Source: an uncultured Sutterella sp. (GTDB taxonomy: Bacteria > Pseudomonadota > Gammaproteobacteria > Burkholderiales > Burkholderiaceae_F). Taken from it: a stretch of 12,469 bases of DNA. The notes below the pieces were generated by a model. It saw nothing but the letters and a program-made list of their open reading frames with translations, was not told the origin of the DNA and made no database searches. Positions 1-5,521 of this stretch are shown piece by piece (positions within the stretch are counted from its first letter, which is position 1; each line of letters opens with the position of its first letter). A program made the position numbers and the translations under genes. Where the stretch lies: NCBI GenBank assembly GCA_937906995.1, contig CALESB010000007.1, positions 1-12,469 of the forward strand. The letters run 5' to 3'.

Positions 1-57
1 ATCAGCCCGACCACGGGACTTGCACCCGCTAGAACAGCGCACATGTCGCGCGCACAC
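1..57 (-). mobile_element. Putative 5' end of a group II intron (class C-like), partial
   Basis: Read on the minus strand, this segment starts GTGTG at 57-53, matching the group II intron 5' consensus GUGYG. It then shows a short hairpin (GCGCG/TGCGC, one G-U pair), a spacer, and a second hairpin (GCGGG/CCCGT around TGCAAGT). The second hairpin contains the GUGCAAGUC string seen near the start of domain I in many bacterial group II introns. It begins one base after the T-run of a strong intrinsic terminator, and class C introns are known to insert immediately downstream of terminators. The remaining domains and any reverse transcriptase would lie outside the window to the left. The alternative is unrelated sequence, for instance the last 19 codons of a plus-strand gene ending in TAA at 58-60. 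The call rests on pattern memory, with no alignment. Confidence 0.5.
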
Positions 58-59
58 TA

Positions 60-88
60 AAAAAGGAGTCATTTTCTGACTCCTTTTT
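60..88 (-). terminator. Bidirectional intrinsic terminator of the four-paralogue cassette
   Basis: A perfect 12-bp stem (60-71 with 77-88) has a 5-base loop at 72-76. The stem core is GGAGTCA/TGACTCC, flanked by A-runs on one side and T-runs on the other, so it can end transcription in either direction. It lies 14 bases past the stop codon of gene D. Confidence 0.9.
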
Positions 89-102
89 ATTAAGTTATGC
101 TC

Positions 103-660
103 TTATTCAGTTTTGTTCGTTTCCTCGCCTTCTGGCTTTTGCTCTTCAGCCTTAGGATCTCGGAAATGTAAATCAAAACCAACTAATAACTCCGTCCAAC
201 GCTTCCACAAAAGCAACATTTCAGGGGCTGCATCTTCACCAAAGGGTTCAATACCCTTTTGGGAAAGCTCAAAAAGCGTGTTATAGACTTCTGCCATAAA
301 CACAGCAAAGGCAGAAAAAATTAATGTATTGTTATCATCTGGTAACTTGCCACCAGAAGCTTGAGCCAATTCATTTCCCAATTTAAAACGTAAGTTACCT
401 GCTAAACCGTTAGGATACCATTCTGCATCAAGCTCAAATTGTTCATTCTTACCCGTAAACGTTGCACCCAACCAATTTAAGACCTTGCGATCAATTTCAT
501 CCATTTTTTCTTCAGTCAATTCTCCTTTAGCTGAAGCCTGGGAGCGCTGATACATATCCATCATGAATTGACTTAAAATCGCACCCGTAATGCTCGGATG
601 ACGAAGCGGACGTTTACCACAATCGCTTTGGCATCCCTTGCAATCACCATTACAACTCAT
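103..660 (-). CDS. Unknown small protein D of the tandem family, Cys-rich N-terminus
   Basis: A 185-residue soluble protein with no signal peptide or membrane segment; I do not recognise the family. It begins with four cysteines at residues 3, 7, 10 and 14 (C-x3-C-x2-C-x3-C). This resembles short cysteine clusters that bind metal or Fe-S in other proteins, including the N-termini of some Mrp-type ATPases. A helical domain follows (about 22-160) with the family motif FTGKNEQF at 68-75, an LAGNL helix at 86-90 and Trp152/Trp155 near its end. The tail (about 166-185) is charged and probably disordered. The ATG is supported by GAGGAG eight bases upstream. It is the last gene of the cassette, two bases after C's stop codon, and is followed by the terminator. 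Metal binding is inference. Confidence 0.85.
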   Translation of the reverse strand: MSCNGDCKGCQSDCGKRPLRHPSITGAILSQFMMDMYQRSQASAKGELTEEKMDEIDRKVLNWLGATFTGKNEQFELDAEWYPNGLAGNLRFKLGNELAQASGGKLPDDNNTLIFSAFAVFMAEVYNTLFELSQKGIEPFGEDAAPEMLLLWKRWTELLVGFDLHFRDPKAEEQKPEGEETNKTE

Positions 661-662
661 CG

Positions 663-1172
663 TTAAAACTCCTCTACGTTTTTAAAATCACTTGCTACGG
701 GTGCTCCCGTTAAACGCAAGCTCCATAAATCAACAAAAGCTTCGATAACCGGATTATTTTCTAATCCGCGCTCCATCACCGAACCTTCTTTTAAAATAAC
801 AAAAATTTCACTGACAAAATAAGCAAAAACATTAAATGCAAATGACTCATCATCGTTAAAGTCAAAATCGGGATTTTGAGCCTTAATGTCAGAGCCAACA
901 GACTCACGCAATGAATTTAACAAAATTGCTTCATTAAATTCTGACTCACATGAAAAATGCTCATTTTGTCCAGTAAACGTTTGAGCTAGCCAAACAGTCA
1001 AATTGAGATTAGCTTCTTCTAATTCGCTCATCTCCATCTCGCCTTGCATAACTTGCACCACACGATTCCAGGTATTTATAACGGACTGTTCTAAAACCTT
1101 ATGTGCAACGGGGTAGGCAGAAATATTAGGCAACGTTTCTCTTTTTGTCGCGTAACAATTAGGACAGCTCAC
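663..1172 (-). CDS. Unknown small protein C of the tandem family, N-terminal CxxC
   Basis: A 169-residue soluble protein, paralogous to its neighbours; family not recognised. Cysteines at residues 3 and 6 (MSCPNC) give a shortened version of the cluster at the start of protein D. The shared domain carries FTGQNEHF at 66-73, LLNSL at 84-88, a mostly hydrophobic helix around 111-128 and the conserved Trp at 150. Translation starts at GTG, with GAGGAA about six bases upstream. Only three bases separate it from B's stop codon, so the two are probably translationally coupled. Predicted helical content is high throughout. The similarity to D, B and A is visible by eye but low, so this looks like an old duplication rather than a recent one. 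Confidence 0.83.
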   Translation of the reverse strand: MSCPNCYATKRETLPNISAYPVAHKVLEQSVINTWNRVVQVMQGEMEMSELEEANLNLTVWLAQTFTGQNEHFSCESEFNEAILLNSLRESVGSDIKAQNPDFDFNDDESFAFNVFAYFVSEIFVILKEGSVMERGLENNPVIEAFVDLWSLRLTGAPVASDFKNVEEF

Positions 1173-1175
1173 TTT

Positions 1176-1694
1176 TTATTCCTCAAAAAGCACAGGGTCT
1201 GACTCTCTTAACCCCAATACTCTCTCGGCCCACATAATGCAAAGGCGTTTACCTTCAGTTTGAAAATTCATCGTATCTAAATGATTAGCAACAAGCTTCA
1301 TCAGTTGGTAAACATCGCAGATATACTCAAAAGCAACGGCCTGTAAAATATCACGAGTATCCTTCAAATCTTCGTCAGCAACTCCAACTTTTTCAAAACG
1401 ATCTTTCATATATAGCTTCAAGTACCCTGCCAATGGATCTCCTGTCCAATGTGGCTTCGCTATAAATTGTTCATTTTTACCAGCTAAAACGGCGGCAAGA
1501 AAAGCTGCTGATTGCTTATCCATTGCAATTGCCTCTTCCCTCTTTATTTCATTACTTGCCACCATTTTGCTTCGACGCGTTACATCGTATAAAACGACCT
1601 CAAACAACTGCGTCAAAATATCTTTATCTCCCAAATAAAATTGGGCTTCATTTTTTTGTTCTTGAATAGGTTGAGTTTGTTCGAGATTGCTCAT
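1176..1694 (-). CDS. Unknown small protein B of the tandem family
   Basis: A 172-residue soluble protein of the same unrecognised family. Its N-terminus (about 1-22) is polar and Gln/Glu-rich, with no cysteine cluster, unlike C and D. The shared domain has LAGKNEQF at 70-77, LAGYL at 88-92, a hydrophobic helix near 115-135 and the conserved Trp at 155 followed by AERVLG. The ATG lies directly against A's stop codon (TAA then ATG), with GGGGGAG just before that stop as the ribosome site. This arrangement implies coupled translation with A and probably matched amounts of product. The matching spacing of motifs with D is clear, making B and D the easiest pair to align. No catalytic signature is visible. 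Confidence 0.84.
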   Translation of the reverse strand: MSNLEQTQPIQEQKNEAQFYLGDKDILTQLFEVVLYDVTRRSKMVASNEIKREEAIAMDKQSAAFLAAVLAGKNEQFIAKPHWTGDPLAGYLKLYMKDRFEKVGVADEDLKDTRDILQAVAFEYICDVYQLMKLVANHLDTMNFQTEGKRLCIMWAERVLGLRESDPVLFEE

Positions 1695-2132
1695 TTACTC
1701 CCCCAAAAAGTAGCGAATCCACTTCGACTTTAGAGCATTGCACCGAAGTTCAAACACATCTTGAGTTTGTTGTTCTTGATGCACTGTTGCTAATAATTTT
1801 AAAAATTCCTCGGCCATGCCTGAAATCACGACCAAAACCACCATGTTAGGATCGCGTTCCTTACACAAATCTTCGCTAAGCAGTCCTAATGGGACTAATG
1901 TATCGGTTAAACGCTTTGCTAACACCTCAACTTGCAAATGAGGTGGCACTACAACCCCCTCATACTCCTGAGAAAAGCAAGCTAGCAAATTAATTGAGGC
2001 TTCCATCATACAGTCCCCTGCTTGCTGCTCATCACTCAGTTCAGTTGCCTCAAAGATCGAAGAGAAAAAACGATCCATCATGGCTTGCATAACCAAAGGA
2101 TCGCCTATATTAACAGTCCGATCTGTCCCCAT
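1695..2132 (-). CDS. Unknown small protein A of the tandem family (most divergent)
   Basis: A 145-residue soluble protein starting at ATG 2132, preceded by GGGAG seven bases upstream. A reading frame continues upstream to a GTG at 2207, adding a hydrophobic stretch. That extension has no ribosome site, runs through a terminator hairpin and has no counterpart in the paralogues, so I reject it. The shared domain is recognisable from spacing: a position equivalent to the FTGKNEQF motif reads SQEYEGVV (54-61), then LAKRL at 71-75, a hydrophobic helix near 97-115 and Trp138 close to the C-terminus. The Asn-Glu-Gln core is lost, so A may have a distinct role. It is the first gene of the cassette; no function is recognised. 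Confidence 0.8.
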   Translation of the reverse strand: MGTDRTVNIGDPLVMQAMMDRFFSSIFEATELSDEQQAGDCMMEASINLLACFSQEYEGVVVPPHLQVEVLAKRLTDTLVPLGLLSEDLCKERDPNMVVLVVISGMAEEFLKLLATVHQEQQTQDVFELRCNALKSKWIRYFLGE

Positions 2133-2139
2133 AACAAAG

Positions 2140-2144
2140 CTCCC
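2140..2144 (-). promoter_or_regulatory. Ribosome binding site deciding the start of gene A
   Basis: GGGAG on the minus strand lies seven bases before ATG 2132. The upstream GTG at 2207 has no comparable site, so this fixes the shorter start. Confidence 0.75.
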
Positions 2145-2156
2145 ATATTTTTGAAA

Positions 2157-2185
2157 ACTAGAGGCAATTTTAACAAAAAGCGCAA
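2157..2185 (-). promoter_or_regulatory. Candidate sigma70 promoter of the A-D cassette
   Basis: The minus strand has TTGCGC (2185-2180), a 17-base spacer, then TCTAGT (2162-2157). Each hexamer matches the consensus at four of six positions. It would start transcription near 2150 with a leader of about 18 bases. The -35 box lies inside the 3' arm of the preceding terminator. The fit is modest and the call is inference. Confidence 0.35.
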
Positions 2186-2213
2186 TGCTAACGATTAGAG
2201 CTAGCACTGCGCT
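2171..2213 (-). terminator. Intrinsic terminator between qmcA and gene A
   Basis: On the minus strand, arms 2213-2200 and 2192-2179 form a 14-bp stem with two G-U pairs and a 7-base loop (2199-2193), followed by TTTTTGTT. It lies about 25 bases after the qmcA stop codon. It should separate the nfeD-qmcA unit from the A-D cassette, or allow only partial read-through. Confidence 0.8.
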
Positions 2214-2237
2214 GTTATCTGCACATCTAAATTTGAA

Positions 2238-3218
2238 TCACTTTATTGAATCTATGACGTTTTTAGCCTGAGTTGCCTGCTTAATTTTAGATACAGCTTC
2301 AGGATCTGTTTGACGCATAATACTCATAGCCGAAGCAATCATACTTCCCATATCGTTTAGATTGCTGGGTAGCAAAATTGTATTTCCAGTCTTTGCGACT
2401 TGAGCAAATGCTTCAACATACTGTTGTGCCACTTTTAAATTCACAGCATCCATACCTCCTGGAGCTTGAGTGGCTTCAGCAATTTGACGCAAAGCCTCTG
2501 CAGTTGCCTTGGCAATAGCTAAAGTAGCAGCTGCTTCCCCTTCTGCTTTATTAATTGCAGCTTGCTTCTCACCTTCAGACTCTGCAATAGCAGCTTCACG
2601 TGCCCCCGTTGCTAAGTTAATTTGCTCTTGTTTACGCCCCTCTGAAGCAGCTACTACTGCGCGTTTTTCTCTCTCTGCTGTAATTTGTTGTTGCATTGCT
2701 TGAAGAATAACCGCCGGTGGAGTTAAGTCTTTAATTTCATAACGTAAAACTTTAACACCCCAATTAAGTGCCGCTTCATCAATAGCACTAACAACGGATT
2801 GATTAATTAAATCACGCTCTTCAAACGTCTTATCTAGTTCCATTTTGCCTATGACGCTGCGCAATGTCGTTTGTGCCAATTGAGTAATAGCAATAATATA
2901 GTTGCTAGTACCATAACTAGCTCGCTTCGGATCTGTTACTTGAAAAAACAGTACTCCATCAACAGATAACTGTGTATTATCCTTCGTTATACACACTTGA
3001 CTTGGCGTATCCAAAGGTACTTCCTTTAAGGAATGCTTATAAGCTACACGATCGATAAAAGGAATAACAACATTTAAACCTGGAGATAAAACTGCATGGA
3101 ATTTTCCTAAGCGTTCAACCACCCAAGCTGATTGCTGAGGAACCACCTTAATAGCCTGAAATGCAAACACACAAGCCAAGGCTGCTAATGACAGAGTAAA
3201 GGTTAAAAAACCATCCAT
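2238..3218 (-). CDS. qmcA: QmcA-type SPFH/stomatin-like membrane protein
   Basis: A 326-residue SPFH (band 7) protein of the QmcA/paraslipin type. An N-terminal membrane anchor (about 4-22) is followed by the SPFH domain (about 24-180), with VPQQSAWVVERLGKF, SPGLNVVIPF and the YEIKDLTPP signature (160-168). An Ala/Glu-rich coiled coil (about 178-250) and a C-terminal region typical of the family come next. Such proteins oligomerise into large membrane-associated assemblies and organise membrane domains or proteases; E. coli QmcA is the reference. The start is ATG 3218, six bases after GAGGAG; a TTG two codons upstream abuts that site and is unlikely to be used. It lies 16 bases downstream of the NfeD-like gene, its usual operon partner. 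A terminator follows. Confidence 0.93.
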   Translation of the reverse strand: MDGFLTFTLSLAALACVFAFQAIKVVPQQSAWVVERLGKFHAVLSPGLNVVIPFIDRVAYKHSLKEVPLDTPSQVCITKDNTQLSVDGVLFFQVTDPKRASYGTSNYIIAITQLAQTTLRSVIGKMELDKTFEERDLINQSVVSAIDEAALNWGVKVLRYEIKDLTPPAVILQAMQQQITAEREKRAVVAASEGRKQEQINLATGAREAAIAESEGEKQAAINKAEGEAAATLAIAKATAEALRQIAEATQAPGGMDAVNLKVAQQYVEAFAQVAKTGNTILLPSNLNDMGSMIASAMSIMRQTDPEAVSKIKQATQAKNVIDSIK

Positions 3219-3224
3219 TTTCAA

Positions 3225-3230
3225 CTCCTC
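3225..3230 (-). promoter_or_regulatory. Ribosome binding site deciding the start of qmcA
   Basis: GAGGAG on the minus strand is six bases before ATG 3218. The TTG at 3224 directly touches this site and cannot be served by it. Confidence 0.75.
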
Positions 3231-3234
3231 TTTC

Positions 3235-3660
3235 TTATAGTTTTTGAAGAATTAACGTGTTGCCTCGTATCTCGACAATTTTATGTAAACCCGCTTCTAG
3301 ATGATGTTGGTCGATTGCTTCAGCAGACCATTGAGCACCTCTATATTGCACCAATGTGCGTCCCTTATTCCAAGATACGACATCAACAGTTTGACCTTCA
3401 TCTAAATTTTGCAATGCCTTAGCCTGAGCATCATTTGTCATTTGAAGTGCACGTAGTCGTCTGATCCAAACAGCTCCAATGACAGAAACCAATGCAAAGG
3501 CAACAACTTGCCACTCAATCGGAAATGCTAGATACGCAAGTGCAGAAGCTGAACAAGCGGCAATCGCCAAGACCACTAAGTAAAACGTACTTAGCATCAA
3601 CTCTAATATGCCCAATAGAACTGCAAGAATTAACCAAAGAACAGATGCACTGAAGACCAT
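3235..3660 (-). CDS. NfeD-like membrane protein (YbbJ type), partner of QmcA
   Basis: A 141-residue short NfeD-family protein. The N-terminal half holds hydrophobic segments (about 6-46 and 49-66). The C-terminal part (about 88-141) has the OB-fold pattern of NfeD, including VDVVSWNKGRTLVQYRGAQW and the closing VEIRGNTLILQK. Family knowledge: NfeD OB domains pair with SPFH proteins encoded next door, as with E. coli YbbJ and QmcA. Start choice: ATG 3660 has GAGGAG six bases upstream. An ATG nine codons earlier (3687) has no ribosome site and overlaps the likely -10 box, so I reject it. It is the first gene of a two-gene operon with its own promoter and a leader of about 19 bases. Confidence 0.9.
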   Translation of the reverse strand: MVFSASVLWLILAVLLGILELMLSTFYLVVLAIAACSASALAYLAFPIEWQVVAFALVSVIGAVWIRRLRALQMTNDAQAKALQNLDEGQTVDVVSWNKGRTLVQYRGAQWSAEAIDQHHLEAGLHKIVEIRGNTLILQKL

Positions 3661-3666
3661 TGTTAT

Positions 3667-3672
3667 CTCCTC
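3667..3672 (-). promoter_or_regulatory. Ribosome binding site deciding the start of the NfeD-like gene
   Basis: GAGGAG on the minus strand, six bases before ATG 3660, supports that start over the ATG at 3687. Confidence 0.75.
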
Positions 3673-3685
3673 AATATCTTGTTCC

Positions 3686-3713
3686 ATTGTAGCGAAATTT
3701 TTAATTGCGTTAA
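3686..3713 (-). promoter_or_regulatory. Candidate sigma70 promoter of nfeD-qmcA
   Basis: The minus strand has TTAACG (3713-3708), a 16-base spacer and TACAAT (3691-3686, five of six consensus bases). The predicted start is near 3679, giving a leader just long enough for the GAGGAG site. A palindrome TTGTATTACAA sits just upstream at 3718-3728 and might be an operator. Confidence 0.5.
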
Positions 3714-3743
3714 ATCCTTGTATTACAATGCTCTAACATGATT

Positions 3744-5435
3744 CTATTGATCTTGTTCACTACGAACTCTCATAAGACCGACGGAAATATTTAATAAGTT
3801 CTTTGCAACTTCATTGCGAATATCCATACAAACAACATTTTCCATCATCAAACCATCACTACCTTTAAAGAAATCACGATCACCGTCCGTTGAGATTAAT
3901 GCCATGATTTGCACATCTGGATTAATCACTCGAATTTCATCGACAATTTTTCTTTCAGTTAATGCATCTCGAATGGTTAAAATCACAAGCTCTGCACTAC
4001 CAATTCGAGCTCTATCTAAAGTTGTATGTTGTCGAGCGTCACCTAAAACAAAGTTGCGCATAATATCTGGTGAGCTTATACGATTAACGTTTTGTTCAAT
4101 AACTAGAGTTGGATAACCCTTATCCATTAAGGCGTCATAAAGAGAGCGCCCCATAATGTTGTACCCGACAATAACAACTTGGCCAACACCACGACGCTTA
4201 GAGTTTCTACCTGCCCCCCAAACAACTGGACTTGGTAAAGGTCTTTCTGGTGCCAATTTTGCCAATAATGGCTCAATTGCTCTAAAAAGAAGCGGATTAA
4301 GGGCAATACTTATAATGGAGCCGGCCAAAATCAAAGTCATTAGCTCCTTAGGCATAAAATTCAAATCTACTGCCAAAGCAGCTAGGATAAAAGAAAATTC
4401 ACCAACTTGAGCTAAACCTGCACCAATTGTTAATGCGTAACGCCAGTTATATCCAAGTAGCTTAACAACAGCAATACTTGCTAAACCATTCCCCAAGAAA
4501 ATTACAACGACAACGCACAGTACTTCAGCAGGCCTATTCCAAAGGATCGAGGGATCAAACAACATCCCGACGCCTAAAAAGAATATGACAGAAAATGCAT
4601 CTTGTAAGGGCAATGTATCCTGAGCTGCTCGGTGAGCATACTCGCTTTCTCTCATCATCATGCCCGCAAAAAAAGCCCCTAGTGCGAACGATACTTTAAA
4701 AATCTCTGAAGCGGCGTAAGCAATACAGATTGCGATTGAAACAACACAAAGCGTAAAGATTTCTCGTGAACCGGTTTGAGCAGCTTTCATCAAAGCCCAG
4801 GGCAACACTCGACGCCCAACAACGACCATAGTAGCTATAAAGCCCACAATCAAAAGGCTCGTTTCACCCATAGCCGTAGAAAGGTCTGCAAAACTCATTG
4901 ATCCTTTACCCTGGATTGCGGCTAAAGAGGGTAAAAGAACCAATAAAAGCACAGATACCATGTCTTCAACAACAAGCCAACCAACAGCAACTTGCCCTTC
5001 CCCAGACTCAAGTGCTCCGTGACTTTGTAAAGCCTTCACCATTACAACTGTTGAAGCACAAGACAAACAAAGTCCTAAGATGAATGAGGCCATAAAAGAC
5101 CAGCCGCTAAGTAGGCCAAAACTCATCCCCAAGCCAGTTGTACAAGCCATCTGCAGTAATGCTCCTGGTACTGCAACAGCCTTCACTCTCAGTAAATCTT
5201 TGACCGAAAAGCTTAACCCAACGCCGAACATCAGCAGCGTTACACCAATCTCAGAAAGTTGACTGGCAAAGCCCACATCTCCAACAAAACCTGGTGTAGT
5301 TGGAGCAATGCAAATACCTGCTAACAAATAACCTACTAGCGCGGGGATTCTAAGCTTGTTGGCAAGATAGCCTAACAAAAAAGCTAAGCCGAACCCCCAA
5401 GCTAAAGTAGCAAATAGAGAAATACCTTCAGACAC
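3744..5435 (-). CDS. YbaL/Kef-type cation/proton antiporter, second of a tandem pair
   Basis: A 563-residue CPA2-family antiporter. The N-terminal membrane domain (about 5-395, roughly a dozen segments) has LVGYLLAGICIAPTTPGF, the acidic pair VVED (Asp158) and FALGAFFAGMMMRESE. A C-terminal RCK/TrkA-N domain (about 418-535) follows. It exchanges K+ or Na+ for protons across the inner membrane, with nucleotide sensing by the RCK domain; E. coli YbaL is the closest relative I know. The Rossmann glycine motif reads GYNIMG (424-429), with Asn where most relatives have Gly; Glu447 at the end of the second strand is kept. The start is GTG, chosen because its N-terminus lines up residue for residue with the upstream paralogue. 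AGGG eight bases upstream is a modest ribosome site. The exact ion is unknown. Confidence 0.92.
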   Translation of the reverse strand: MSEGISLFATLAWGFGLAFLLGYLANKLRIPALVGYLLAGICIAPTTPGFVGDVGFASQLSEIGVTLLMFGVGLSFSVKDLLRVKAVAVPGALLQMACTTGLGMSFGLLSGWSFMASFILGLCLSCASTVVMVKALQSHGALESGEGQVAVGWLVVEDMVSVLLLVLLPSLAAIQGKGSMSFADLSTAMGETSLLIVGFIATMVVVGRRVLPWALMKAAQTGSREIFTLCVVSIAICIAYAASEIFKVSFALGAFFAGMMMRESEYAHRAAQDTLPLQDAFSVIFFLGVGMLFDPSILWNRPAEVLCVVVVIFLGNGLASIAVVKLLGYNWRYALTIGAGLAQVGEFSFILAALAVDLNFMPKELMTLILAGSIISIALNPLLFRAIEPLLAKLAPERPLPSPVVWGAGRNSKRRGVGQVVIVGYNIMGRSLYDALMDKGYPTLVIEQNVNRISSPDIMRNFVLGDARQHTTLDRARIGSAELVILTIRDALTERKIVDEIRVINPDVQIMALISTDGDRDFFKGSDGLMMENVVCMDIRNEVAKNLLNISVGLMRVRSEQDQ

Positions 5436-5521
5436 TGCTTACACCCTACATTCTAAAAACCATCTAAGCCTAACGAGTATGCGAATAAAATGTTAGAAAA
5501 AATGTTTCTCGCTTTTACGAA

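Noticed and set aside
1..60. Tail of a plus-strand protein gene ending in TAA at 58-60
   Set aside because: The frame is open for 19 codons, but the peptide resembles nothing I know and the GC-rich paired structure on the other strand fits an intron end better. It is not excluded, because the window cuts it off.
3661..3687. Longer start for the NfeD-like protein at ATG 3687
   Set aside because: No ribosome site is present, it overlaps the likely -10 box TACAAT, and it adds acidic residues before the membrane segment. ATG 3660 has GAGGAG at six bases.
5436..5521. Possible terminator or promoter between the two antiporter genes
   Set aside because: Only weak partial inverted repeats (such as AGAAA/TTTCT) and no convincing -35/-10 pair are present. 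The 86-base gap is best left as an unremarkable intra-operon spacer.
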